This document shows, piece after piece, positions 26,638 through 35,530 of a stretch of 64,000 nucleotides of DNA. The position numbers and the translations under genes were made by a program. Under the pieces are notes generated by a model. The model was not told where the DNA came from and did no database searches. It saw only the letters and a list, made by a program, of their open reading frames with translations. Each line of letters opens with the position of its first letter. Position 1 is the first letter of the stretch. The stretch is from Pantoea piersonii (GTDB lineage Bacteria > Pseudomonadota > Gammaproteobacteria > Enterobacterales > Enterobacteriaceae): positions 311,590 through 375,589 of the forward strand of contig NZ_RARB01000002.1 in the NCBI RefSeq assembly GCF_003612015.1, written 5' to 3'.

Positions 26638-26727
26638 TTCCTTCGGCAATTACGCAAAATTTCCTCTTTCAATACGGCAGAAAATTTTTTTGCGCTGTTT
26701 TAAACGCATTTTTATTTTTCAACTGGC

Positions 26728-26743
26728 TGGCATACTTTCTGCA
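26728..26743 (+). promoter_or_regulatory. sigma-54 (-24/-12) promoter of the catabolic cluster
   Basis: TGGCATACTTTCTGCA has GG (26729-26730) and GC (26741-26742) separated by ten bases, matching the consensus TGGCAC-N5-TTGCA at all but two positions. The predicted start near 26753 leaves an 87-base leader before the ATG at 26840. The upstream 200 bases are AT-rich. Confidence 0.65.
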
Positions 26744-26839
26744 TTACCTTTTTGCACAAGCTTATTAACGCTGAATATAAGTCCTGCTTTAGCGCTAATT
26801 CCCTGATGGTTGACGGGTGTAACAAATAAGGATTTATCC

Positions 26840-28309
26840 ATGTTAAGTTTCGACCCTGAAAAAGTTTCGCTTCCTGTCGGCCATTATATTGACGGCCATC
26901 ACGTTCAAACCCAGGGGGCGGCATTTGCCGTCAGACGTCCGTCCGACGGCAAAGCCTACGCCACGCTGCATGAGGCGGACGCCGCCGATGTCGACCGCGC
27001 GGTACAGCTCGCGCACCAGGCGCTGAAAATCAGCGGCTGGTCTGGCTGCGCGCCGCGCGAACGCGGCCGGGTACTGCGTCGCTGGGCCGATCTTATTGAG
27101 CAGGACAGCCTGCTGGCGCAGCTGGAGGCGCTCGGCTCCACCCGTCCTATCGGCGATGTCATCCAGCATGAAATTCCGTTCACCGCCGAAGCGATTCGCT
27201 TCTACGCCGAGTGCGCGGATAAGTACAGCGGCGATCTCTTTCCGACGCGCGACAGCAGCCTGGGTATGCTGATCGCTGAGCCTTACGGCGTGGTTGGCGC
27301 TATTACGCCGTGGAATTTTCCGCTATCGATGGCGTCGTGGAAGTGCGGCCCGGCGCTGGCGGCGGGCAACGCGGTAGTGCTCAAACCCTCCGAGCTTACG
27401 CCCTTTTCAACGGTGCGCATGGCTGAACTGGCGGTGCAGGCCGGCCTGCCAGCTGGCGTGCTCAATATCGTGCAGGGCAGCGGCGCGGTGACCGGCCACG
27501 CACTGGTGACGCATCCGCTGGTGCGCAAAGTCTCGTTTACCGGCTCGACCCTGACCGGCGCGCGCATTATGAGCGACGTGGCGCAGCACGGCATGAAGCC
27601 GGTCACGCTGGAGCTGGGCGGCAAAAGCCCGCAGCTGGTGTTTGACGACGCGGGCGACATCGAGGTGGTGGCGCAGCGCATTCTGCGCGGTTTTACCGCC
27701 AACGGCGGCCAGGCCTGCGTGGCGGGCACCCGTCTGATTGTGCAGCGCGCCATCGCTGCGCCGCTGCTGGATCGCCTGAGCGCGCTGTGCCGCGGCGTGC
27801 AACCGGACGTGACCTGGAGCGGCGACAGCCGCTACGCGCCGTTGATCGATGAACGGCAGGGCAAAAAAGTTGCCTCCGTGATCGCCGCCGCGAAGGCGCA
27901 GGGCGCGGAAGTGCTGGTCGGCGGCGAGCGTTTCGCCGACACCGGTGAGGGCTGGTTCTGGCAGCCCACCTTGCTGTGCGGCGTCACCCAGGATAACCCG
28001 GCGGTGCAGCAGGAGATTTTCGGCCCGGTGCTGACGGTGCAGACCTTCGACGACGAAGAAGAGGGCCTGCGGCTGGCGGCGCATGAGATTTATGGCCTGT
28101 GCGCGGGCGTGCATACCCTGAGCCTGCCGCGCGCGCTGCGCGCCATACGCGCCATTGAGGCGGGCACCGTGTGGGTCAACCGCTACGGCCGCTCCGGCGA
28201 CTTCATCATTCCCACCGGCGGCTTTCTTGGCTCCGGCGTCGGCAAAGATTTGGGGCGACAGGCGTTTCAGGCCTGCCAGCGTCAGAAAAGCGTACTGATC
28301 GATTTTTAA
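26840..28309 (+). CDS. aldehyde dehydrogenase family protein
   Basis: A 489-residue NAD(P)-dependent aldehyde dehydrogenase, first gene of the cluster. Motifs: AITPWNFPLSMASWKCGPAL, VVLKPSELTPFS, the catalytic Glu near residue 258 in LELGGKSPQLVFDDAG, and the catalytic Cys near residue 293 in NGGQACVAGTRLIVQ. It resembles the betaine-aldehyde, gamma-aminobutyraldehyde and PuuC-type group, which oxidise amino-aldehydes released by amine oxidases. AAGGATT precedes the ATG at 26840; a start at 26810 would lie in the leader without a ribosome site. A sigma-54-type promoter lies upstream. A HAD-II gene and an FAD oxidase follow with short gaps. Confidence 0.9.
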   Translation: MLSFDPEKVSLPVGHYIDGHHVQTQGAAFAVRRPSDGKAYATLHEADAADVDRAVQLAHQALKISGWSGCAPRERGRVLRRWADLIEQDSLLAQLEALGSTRPIGDVIQHEIPFTAEAIRFYAECADKYSGDLFPTRDSSLGMLIAEPYGVVGAITPWNFPLSMASWKCGPALAAGNAVVLKPSELTPFSTVRMAELAVQAGLPAGVLNIVQGSGAVTGHALVTHPLVRKVSFTGSTLTGARIMSDVAQHGMKPVTLELGGKSPQLVFDDAGDIEVVAQRILRGFTANGGQACVAGTRLIVQRAIAAPLLDRLSALCRGVQPDVTWSGDSRYAPLIDERQGKKVASVIAAAKAQGAEVLVGGERFADTGEGWFWQPTLLCGVTQDNPAVQQEIFGPVLTVQTFDDEEEGLRLAAHEIYGLCAGVHTLSLPRALRAIRAIEAGTVWVNRYGRSGDFIIPTGGFLGSGVGKDLGRQAFQACQRQKSVLIDF

Positions 28310-28337
28310 CTTTTCCTGATTAAAACGAGGTCGCGTC

Positions 28338-29006
28338 ATGGCACTGTTTAAACCGAAATTTATCACCTTTGACTGTTACGGCACGCTGATTAACTTCGAT
28401 ATGGCGGGCGCGGCGGCGCGCTGTTTTAAGGCGCGCGTGGCGGCTGACGAGATGCAGGCCTTCACAACCGATTTCGCCCGTTATCGTCTGGATGAAGTGC
28501 TGGGCGCCTGGAAGCCTTACTACGACGTGGTGAGCAACGCGCTGCAGCGCACCTGCAAAAAATGGGGCGTGGCGTGGGATAAGGCCGACAGCGACTTTAT
28601 CTACACCGACTGCGCCAGCTGGGGACCGCACCCCGACGTGCCTGCCGGGCTGGCGAAACTGGCGACCGAGTTCCCGCTGGTGCTGCTCAGCAACTCGATG
28701 AAGGATCTGCTGCCGCACCATATTCCGCGTCTGGGCGCGCCGATCCATATGGCGATCACCGCGGAGGAGGTGGGCGCCTATAAACCGCAGATGAAGGGCT
28801 TTGAATATATGCTGCAGAAGCTCGACTGCCGCCCGGACGAGATCCTGCACGTCTCCTCCAGCTTTCGCTACGACCTGATGACGGCGCACGATCTCGGCAT
28901 CACCCATAAAGCCTGGGTTAATCGCGGTCACGAACCGGCTAATCCCTACTACGGCTACACCGAAATCCATGACATCGGCGCATTGCCTGCCGTCGTTGGA
29001 CTCTGA
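28338..29006 (+). CDS. HAD-superfamily hydrolase, haloacid-dehalogenase type II-like
   Basis: A 222-residue HAD protein with all four core motifs: the nucleophile Asp12 in FDCYGTLINF, Ser in VLLSNSMKD, Lys in GAYKPQMKGFEYM, and SSSFRYDLMTAHDLGI. The layout is that of L-2-haloacid dehalogenases (D-x-x-x-T after the first strand). However, the S-S-N-x-x-D signature of true dehalogenases appears as S-S-S-F-R-Y-D, with the Asn replaced and one residue inserted, so dehalogenase activity is doubtful and a phosphatase or other hydrolase is possible. It lies 28 bases after the aldehyde dehydrogenase and ten before the FAD oxidase. Confidence 0.85.
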   Translation: MALFKPKFITFDCYGTLINFDMAGAAARCFKARVAADEMQAFTTDFARYRLDEVLGAWKPYYDVVSNALQRTCKKWGVAWDKADSDFIYTDCASWGPHPDVPAGLAKLATEFPLVLLSNSMKDLLPHHIPRLGAPIHMAITAEEVGAYKPQMKGFEYMLQKLDCRPDEILHVSSSFRYDLMTAHDLGITHKAWVNRGHEPANPYYGYTEIHDIGALPAVVGL

Positions 29007-29016
29007 GGAGAGCGCT

Positions 29017-30294
29017 ATGAAACTCGAATCGTTCTGGCAGGCCACGGCACCGCCGTTTCACGGCGCGGCGCAAGGTTCGCTGCCGTCGCATGCTGACGTG
29101 GTGGTGATCGGCGGCGGCTTTACCGGCGTCTCGGCGGCGCTGAGCCTGGCGCGCAGCGGCCTGGACGTGGTGCTGCTGGAGGGCGGCGAGGTGATGAGCC
29201 AGGCCTCGGCGCGCAACGGTGGACACTGTAATACCGGCGTGGCGCAGAACTTCGCCTCGCTGGTGGCGAGCCAGGGCATCGAGAAAGCCAGCCGCTTCTA
29301 CCGCGCCTACGACGATGCGGTCAGCTATGTCGAACAGCTGGTGCGCGATGAGCGGATCGACTGCGATTTTCGCCTGTGCGGCAAGCTCAAGCTCGCCAGT
29401 AAGGCGTCACATTTCGCTGGCCTTCGCGAAGCCTGGGAGCTGATGCGCCGCACCGTGGACCCGGAAATTGAGCTGATCGGCAAAGAGGCGATCCGCCGCG
29501 AAGTCGACAGCGACGCCTTTCACGGCGGGCTGCTGCAACAGCGCGGTGGCCAGATGCATATGGGTAAATTCGGCGTCGGTCTGGCGGAAGCGGCGGCGCG
29601 CAGCGGCGCGAAAATCTTTCCGCACCACGCCGTAACCGGCTTAACCCGCCTTGACGGCTATCGCCACCGCGTACAGACCGCCAAAGGGGAGATCCTCGCC
29701 GACAAGGTGCTGATGGCGACCGGCTGCTCTAACGTTGGGCCTTTTCGCTGGTTTCAACGCCGTATCGTGCCGGTAGGCAGCTTTATCGTGGTGACGGAGC
29801 CGCTGGGCGATGCGTTAATCCGCCGCGTGCTGCCAAACGATCGCACCTATGTCACCTCGCTCAACCTCGGCAACTACTTTCGCACCACCGCCGATCGTCG
29901 GCTGGTATTTGGCGGCCGCGCGCGTTTCGCGGTCAGCAATCCCACCTCCGATTCGCGCAGCGGCGACATCCTGCAGGTCTCCATGGCCCGGCTCTTTCCG
30001 ACGCTGGCGCAGGCGCGCATCGACTACTGCTGGGGTGGCATGGTGGATATGTCCGCCGACCGGCTGCCGCATGCGGGCGAACATGACGGTGTTTTCTACT
30101 CTATGGGCTACAGCGGCCACGGCACCCAGATGTCGGTGTGGATGGGCGCGGTGATGGCGGATCTGATCGCCGAAAAAAGCAATCGCAATCCCTGGCAGCG
30201 CGACGCCTGGCCCGCGCTGCCCGGTTATCACGGCAAGCCGTGGTTTTTGCCGCTGGCCGGACTCTATTACAAAGCCAAAGATCGTTTCTCTTGA
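29017..30294 (+). CDS. FAD-dependent amine/amino-acid oxidase (DAO family, PuuB-like)
   Basis: A 425-residue flavoprotein of the DAO family. The dinucleotide-binding motif is VVVIGGGFTGVSAALSLARS (near residues 27-46), followed by the Glu that binds ribose (VVLLEGGE) and the covalent-flavin-region segment SARNGGHCNTGVAQ, which is the arrangement in gamma-glutamylputrescine oxidase PuuB. The C-terminal half has the flavin-closing motif YSMGYSGHGTQMSVWMG. It would oxidise a secondary or primary amine to an imine/aldehyde. The ATG at 29017 has GAGGAGAG upstream. Downstream lies an oligopeptide-type importer; the aldehyde product could pass to the 26840 enzyme. Confidence 0.87.
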   Translation: MKLESFWQATAPPFHGAAQGSLPSHADVVVIGGGFTGVSAALSLARSGLDVVLLEGGEVMSQASARNGGHCNTGVAQNFASLVASQGIEKASRFYRAYDDAVSYVEQLVRDERIDCDFRLCGKLKLASKASHFAGLREAWELMRRTVDPEIELIGKEAIRREVDSDAFHGGLLQQRGGQMHMGKFGVGLAEAAARSGAKIFPHHAVTGLTRLDGYRHRVQTAKGEILADKVLMATGCSNVGPFRWFQRRIVPVGSFIVVTEPLGDALIRRVLPNDRTYVTSLNLGNYFRTTADRRLVFGGRARFAVSNPTSDSRSGDILQVSMARLFPTLAQARIDYCWGGMVDMSADRLPHAGEHDGVFYSMGYSGHGTQMSVWMGAVMADLIAEKSNRNPWQRDAWPALPGYHGKPWFLPLAGLYYKAKDRFS

Positions 30295-30341
30295 TGCTTC
30301 ATTCCAGGGGTTGAACCTTAAACGCTATTGAGGGTACGCAG

Positions 30342-31928
30342 ATGAGTAAAAATGATAATAACGCGCTGACGCGCATGCTGACCGAAGGCACGCTGTCACG
30401 CCGCGGCCTGATGAAAATGCTCTCCGCCGGCGCGGTGATGAGCAGCGGCATTATCGGCTTCCCACAGCTGGGCTTCGCCGCCGAAACGCCGGTGAAAGGC
30501 GGCAAAATACGCGCCGCGATGTCAAACGCCTCCGCGACCGATACCCTTGACCCGGCCAAAGCCAACAACAGCGGCGACTATACCCGGCAGTGCATGTTCT
30601 ACAACGGCCTGACCGAGCTGGATAAAAATCTCAAAGCCCTGCCGGCGCTGGCGACATCGCTCGACTCCAGCGACGGCATCACCTGGCAGATTAAACTGCG
30701 CAGCGGCGTGACCTTTCACGACGGCAAGCCGCTGACCGCTAAAGATGTGATCTACTCGCTGAGCCGCCATAAAGATGCCGCGGTTGCCTCTAACGCTTTT
30801 AAAATCGCCGAGCAGTTCCAGAGCCTGAATGCGGTAAACGACAACGAAGTGCAGCTGGTGCTGAGCCAGGCGAACTTCGATCTGCCCTATATCCTCGCCG
30901 CGCCGCCGTTTTTGATCGTGCAGGACGGCACCAAAGACTTTACCAAAGGCATCGGCACCGGGCCTTACGTCTGCAAGGAGTTTACGCCGGGCGTGCGCTC
31001 GGTCGGCCGCAAAAACCCCAACTATTTTAAGCCGGGTTTGCCGCACCTCGACGAGGTGGAACTGCTGGGCGTCACCGACCAGGCGGCGCGCGTCAACGCC
31101 CTGATGTCGGGCGATCTGCATATCGTCTCAACCCTGGGCGCCAACGACTGCAAGCGCATTAAGGCGACCAGCGACTTCGCCGTACTGGAGAGCAAATCAG
31201 GGATGTACACCAACCTGATTGTGCGCACCGATATCAAACCGGGCAGCAACGAAGACTTTGTGCTGGCGATGAAATATCTGCAGCCGCGCGAGATGCTGGT
31301 CAAAACCGTGCTGCAGGGCTACGGCGACGTCAGCAACGATACGCCGGTGCCGCCCTGGCATCCGCTCTATAACGCCGAGCTGAAGCCGCGTCCGCTCGAT
31401 GTGGAGAAGGCGAAATTCCATATCGAAAAGGCGGGGATGAAGGGCGCGACGGTAGAGATCGTCACCACGCCAAATATCGAAGGGGCGGTCGAAGGCGGCC
31501 AGCTGATCCAGCAGGTGTCGCGTAACGCCGGCATCAACGTGAAGGTGCGCCGCGTGCCCTATGACGGCTACTGGTCGACGCACTGGACCAAAGATCCCGT
31601 GGGCTACGGCTCTATCAACCCGCGGCCGACGCTCGATATGCTCTTCTCGCAGTTCTACCTGTCCGGCGCACCCAACAATGAGTCGGGCTGGAAGAACCCG
31701 CAGTTCGACCAGCTGGTGACGGCGGCGCGCGGCGAGCGCGACCAGGGGAAACGCAAGCAGATGTACGGCGATATGCAGAAGCTGATCTACGACCACTGCG
31801 GCACCATTATTCCGACCTTTATCAGCACCATCGACGGCTACAGCAAAAAGGTGAAGGGCGTCGAAGCCTGGCCCTCCGGCATGATGATGGGCTACCGCTT
31901 TCACGAATTCGCCTGGCTGTCCGCTTAA
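30342..31928 (+). CDS. Dpp/Opp-type ABC substrate-binding protein with Tat signal
   Basis: A 528-residue family 5 solute-binding protein (SBP_bac_5, DppA/OppA type). The N-terminus carries a twin-arginine signal, SRRGLMKML with Arg20-Arg21, a hydrophobic stretch and cleavage near GFA-AE; most DppA homologues use Sec instead. The mature part has FYNGLTELDKNLKALPALA, WQIKLRSGVTFHDGKPLTAK and GTGPYVCKEFTPG, all typical of the fold. It captures the substrate in the periplasm for the following two permeases and the double ATPase. The family binds peptides, opines, and other amino-acid derivatives; the ligand here is unknown. Confidence 0.9.
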   Translation: MSKNDNNALTRMLTEGTLSRRGLMKMLSAGAVMSSGIIGFPQLGFAAETPVKGGKIRAAMSNASATDTLDPAKANNSGDYTRQCMFYNGLTELDKNLKALPALATSLDSSDGITWQIKLRSGVTFHDGKPLTAKDVIYSLSRHKDAAVASNAFKIAEQFQSLNAVNDNEVQLVLSQANFDLPYILAAPPFLIVQDGTKDFTKGIGTGPYVCKEFTPGVRSVGRKNPNYFKPGLPHLDEVELLGVTDQAARVNALMSGDLHIVSTLGANDCKRIKATSDFAVLESKSGMYTNLIVRTDIKPGSNEDFVLAMKYLQPREMLVKTVLQGYGDVSNDTPVPPWHPLYNAELKPRPLDVEKAKFHIEKAGMKGATVEIVTTPNIEGAVEGGQLIQQVSRNAGINVKVRRVPYDGYWSTHWTKDPVGYGSINPRPTLDMLFSQFYLSGAPNNESGWKNPQFDQLVTAARGERDQGKRKQMYGDMQKLIYDHCGTIIPTFISTIDGYSKKVKGVEAWPSGMMMGYRFHEFAWLSA

Positions 31929-31952
31929 CCCTCTCTACGCTGGAGAACGCCG

Positions 31953-32909
31953 ATGAACCGATACATGATGTTCCTGATCGCCCGCCGCGCAGGCGCTGGC
32001 ATCCTGACTTTGCTTATCGTCTCGGCGGTGGTGTTCTTTATCACCAGCCTGCTGCCGGGCGACGCGGCGCAGATGATCCTCGGGCAAAACGCCACGCCGG
32101 AAACGGTAGCGGCGCTGCGCGCCCAGCTTGGGCTGGATCAGCCGCTGCTGCTGCGCTACTTCAGCTGGCTGGGCGGCATGCTGCAGGGCGATTTCGGCAC
32201 CTCTTTCGCCAGCCATCTGCCGGTGATGCAGCTGGTGGCACAGCGCATTCCCGCCACCTTTGAGCTGGCGGCGATCACCACGCTGATTTGCGTGCCGCTG
32301 GCGCTGCTGATCGGCATGACCGCCGCCATGACGCGCGGGTCGATACTGGATCGCGTGCTGGTGATCGGCACCATGGCGATGGTGGCGGTGCCGGAGTTTC
32401 TGGTGGCGACGGTGGCGGTGCTGATCTTCGCCGTGAAGCTGCACTGGGTGTCGGCGATGTCCTTCGGCTCGCCGAATATGGATCTGGTCAGCTACCTGAA
32501 AGCCTACGCGCTGCCGGTGCTGACGCTCTGCTGTGTGCTGGTGGCGCAGATGGCGCGCATGACGCGCGCCGCCATTATCAACCAGCTCGACAGCCCCTAT
32601 CTGGAGATGGCGCTGCTGAAAGGCGTGTCGCCGCTGCGCGCTGTGCTGCGCCACGCCTTGCCCAACGCGGTCGGCCCTATCGCTAACGCGATTTCGCTCA
32701 GCCTGTCCTATCTGTTCGGTGGGGTCATCATTATCGAAACCATCTTCAGCTATCCCGGCCTCGCCAGCCAGCTGGTGGATGCGGTAAGCAACCGCGACCT
32801 GCCGGTGGTGCAGTTCTGCGTAATGCTGTTCGCCGGCTGCTATCTGCTGTTGCTGCTGCTGGCTGACGTGCTGACCATCGCCTTCAACCCGAAATGGAGA
32901 AGCGCATGA
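31953..32909 (+). CDS. Dpp/Opp-type ABC transporter permease (DppB family)
   Basis: A 318-residue permease with about six transmembrane helices. The N-terminal helix and periplasmic segment (FFITSLLPGDAAQMILGQNA, then LGLDQPLLLRYFSWLGGMLQ GDFG-type sequence) and the coupling loop KGVSPLRAVLRHALPNAVGP are standard for DppB/OppB. GGAGAACGCC precedes the ATG. It overlaps the second permease by four bases (ATGA). Confidence 0.93.
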   Translation: MNRYMMFLIARRAGAGILTLLIVSAVVFFITSLLPGDAAQMILGQNATPETVAALRAQLGLDQPLLLRYFSWLGGMLQGDFGTSFASHLPVMQLVAQRIPATFELAAITTLICVPLALLIGMTAAMTRGSILDRVLVIGTMAMVAVPEFLVATVAVLIFAVKLHWVSAMSFGSPNMDLVSYLKAYALPVLTLCCVLVAQMARMTRAAIINQLDSPYLEMALLKGVSPLRAVLRHALPNAVGPIANAISLSLSYLFGGVIIIETIFSYPGLASQLVDAVSNRDLPVVQFCVMLFAGCYLLLLLLADVLTIAFNPKWRSA

Positions 32910-33754
32910 ATATTTTACTTCCCGTTCGTCTCTTTCAGTCGCTGTCAATCTCAGGACGGCTGGGCTTAACGGTCTCGGCGTTCTGGCTGCTGATGGCGAT
33001 TTTCGGCAACCAGCTGGCGCCGCACAACGTCGAGGATATCGGCGGCGGCCCGCTGTTCGGCGGCTTTACCGCGGACAACTGGCTCGGCACCGACGCGCTG
33101 GGGCGCGATATTCTCAGCCGAATCCTCTACGGCGCGAAGTTCTCTATCGGTCTGGCGCTGGGCGCGGCGCTGGGCGCCAGCCTGATCGGCACGCTGCTGG
33201 CGCTGCTGGCGGCCGTGACCGGCCGCTGGCTGGAGGAGATCCTGGGCCGTGTCAACGACGCCATGCTGGTGCTGCCGGGCAAAGTGCTGTCGCTGATGAT
33301 TGTCGCGGTATTCGGCTCTTCGCTGCCGATGCTGCTGCTCACCGCCATCTTCACCTACTGGCCGGGCGCGTTCCGCATCGCCTTCGCCATGGCGGGCAGC
33401 CTGCGCAATATGGACTATGTGCGCGCCTCCCGGCTGCGTGGCGAGAGCCGCTGGTATATCGCCATTCATGACATCCTGCCCAATATGGTGCATCCGATGC
33501 TGGCGGATTTCGGTCTGCGCTTTGTCTATATCGTCTTGCTGCTCAGTGGCCTGAGCTTCCTCGGTCTCGGCGTACAGCCGCCCTACGCCGACTGGGGCAC
33601 CCTGGTGCGCGAAAATATTCAGGGGCTGTTTGACGGCTCGCCAGCGGTGCTGATGCCTGCGCTGGCGATCGCCAGCCTGACTGTCGGCGCTAACCTGTTT
33701 ATCGACAGCCTGCAACAGATGCGTCCGCTGACGCTGGCGAAGGAGGGCGTATGA
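32906..33754 (+). CDS. Dpp/Opp-type ABC transporter permease (DppC family)
   Basis: A 282-residue partner permease with the DppC N-terminal region (FTADNWLGTDALGRDILSRI) and the EAA-like coupling loop VRASRLRGESRWYIAIHDIL. I start at the ATG at 32906, which overlaps the DppB-like stop as ATGA; an ATG at 32894 would add four residues. It overlaps the ATPase gene in the same way. Confidence 0.92.
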   Translation: MNILLPVRLFQSLSISGRLGLTVSAFWLLMAIFGNQLAPHNVEDIGGGPLFGGFTADNWLGTDALGRDILSRILYGAKFSIGLALGAALGASLIGTLLALLAAVTGRWLEEILGRVNDAMLVLPGKVLSLMIVAVFGSSLPMLLLTAIFTYWPGAFRIAFAMAGSLRNMDYVRASRLRGESRWYIAIHDILPNMVHPMLADFGLRFVYIVLLLSGLSFLGLGVQPPYADWGTLVRENIQGLFDGSPAVLMPALAIASLTVGANLFIDSLQQMRPLTLAKEGV

Positions 33755-35415
33755 ACGTGATGCCGCATACCGCAATGCCGGTGATCTCCGTGGAAAAGCT
33801 GCGTGTCACGGCGCAGAGCGACAAGGGCGAATCGATTGACCTGGTGTCAGATATCCGCTTCACCGTACAGAAAGGGGAGGTGCTCGCCCTGATCGGCGAA
33901 TCGGGCTCCGGGAAAACCACTATCGCCATGGCGCTGATGGGCTATGCCCGTCCCGGCTGTCGCATCGCCGAAGGCAACATCCACGTTGCGGGCGTCGACG
34001 TCAACAGCCTCAGCCCGCAGCAGCTGCGCGAGTTTCGCGGCAACAAAGTCGCCTATATCGCCCAGAGCGCGGCGGCCTCCTTTAATCCCGGCATGAAAAT
34101 CATCGATCAGGTGATCGAGCCGGTGGTAATCCACGGCACCATGACGCGCAAAGCGGCGAAGGCCAAAGCGGTGGCGCTGTTCCGCGAGCTGGCGCTGCCC
34201 AACCCCGACACCATCGGCGACCGCTGGCCACATCAGGTTTCCGGCGGGCAGCTGCAGCGGCTGATGACCGCGATGGCGCTGATTGGCGATCCTGACGTGG
34301 TGATACTCGACGAGCCGACCACGGCGCTCGACGTCACCACCCAGGTGGAAGTGCTGAAGGCCTTTCGCCGCGTGGTGGCGCAGCGCGGCGTCACCGCCAT
34401 CTACGTCAGCCACGATCTTGCCGTGGTGGCGCAGATGGCGGATCGCATTCTGGTGCTGCTGCGCGGCCAGATCGCCGAATATGGCACCACTGAACGGCTG
34501 ATCGGCGCGCCGCAGGCGGAGTATACGCGGCTGCTGATGGACGCGGCGCGACAGACAGAGCGTCCCAGCCCGTGGCGCGAGGCAAGCGGCGAGCTTCAGC
34601 CGCTGCTGGAGGTGCGCGACCTCTGCGCCGGCTACGGCCCGCGCGACAGCGATGGCCAGCCGAAGATCCGCATTCTGGAGGATATCAATCTCCAGCTGTG
34701 GAAAGGTCAGGCTATCGGCATTATCGGCGAGTCGGGTTCGGGCAAAACTACCCTGGCGCACGCCATTGCCGGTCTCAACGCGCCCTGTCACGGCCATATG
34801 CTGTTTAACGGCCACTATATCGCGGGCGATATGCACCGGCGGCCGGATAATGAGCTGCGCCGTATCCAGTATGTGTTTCAGATGGCGGATACCGCGCTCA
34901 ATCCGGCGCACAGCGTCGAGCGTATTCTGTCGCGGCCGCTGGCGCTGTTTCACGGCCTGCGCGGCCAGGCGCTGACCCAGCGGCTGCATCAGCTGCTCGA
35001 TCTGGTGAAGCTGCCGCGCAGCGTGCTGTGGCGACGTCCCTGGGCGCTCTCTGGCGGTCAGAAGCAGCGCGTCAATCTGGCGCGCGCGCTGGCGGCGGAG
35101 CCGGATCTGATCCTGTGCGACGAAGTCACCTCAGCGCTGGATACCGTCGTCGCGGCGGCGGTGCTGGATCTGATCAGCGAGCTGCGGCGCGAACTGGGCC
35201 TGTCGGTGCTGTTTATCAGTCACGATATGCACGCGGTGCGGGCGGTCTGCGACAATATCGTGGTGATGAAGTCGGGACGCATTGTGACCCAGCTGGCGCG
35301 GGAAGATTACGATAAGCCGACCCGTGAGCTCTATTTCGAGCGCCTGAAACGCGCGGTGCCGGAGCTGCGACAGGGCTGGCTGGACGAGCACGAAGAGATT
35401 TTGAAAGCGGAATAG
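33751..35415 (+). CDS. Dpp/Opp-type ABC transporter, fused double ATP-binding protein
   Basis: A 554-residue protein in which DppD-like and DppF-like ATPases are joined. The first domain has Walker [10 protein letters not shown], the signature VSGGQLQRLMTAMALIGDP and Walker B VVILDEPTTALD. The second, from about residue 285, has [28 protein letters not shown] and LILCDEVTSALD. It powers import through the two preceding permeases. The end of the transporter block comes here; the next gene follows after 115 bases that contain a short hairpin (CCCAGC/GCTGGG). Confidence 0.93.
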   Translation: MNVMPHTAMPVISVEKLRVTAQSDKGESIDLVSDIRFTVQKGEVLALIGESGSGKTTIAMALMGYARPGCRIAEGNIHVAGVDVNSLSPQQLREFRGNKVAYIAQSAAASFNPGMKIIDQVIEPVVIHGTMTRKAAKAKAVALFRELALPNPDTIGDRWPHQVSGGQLQRLMTAMALIGDPDVVILDEPTTALDVTTQVEVLKAFRRVVAQRGVTAIYVSHDLAVVAQMADRILVLLRGQIAEYGTTERLIGAPQAEYTRLLMDAARQTERPSPWREASGELQPLLEVRDLCAGYGPRDSDGQPKIRILEDINLQLWKGQAIGIIGESGSGKTTLAHAIAGLNAPCHGHMLFNGHYIAGDMHRRPDNELRRIQYVFQMADTALNPAHSVERILSRPLALFHGLRGQALTQRLHQLLDLVKLPRSVLWRRPWALSGGQKQRVNLARALAAEPDLILCDEVTSALDTVVAAAVLDLISELRRELGLSVLFISHDMHAVRAVCDNIVVMKSGRIVTQLAREDYDKPTRELYFERLKRAVPELRQGWLDEHEEILKAE

Positions 35416-35530
35416 GGCTATCTGGCTTGCCATATTCTCCCCAGCAGTACGCTGGGCGTGAACAATCTGGCTGCGCCGGTAACGCCCTTATATTGTGCGC
35501 TGTTGACTGCAAAAAAGAGGTACTAACGCT

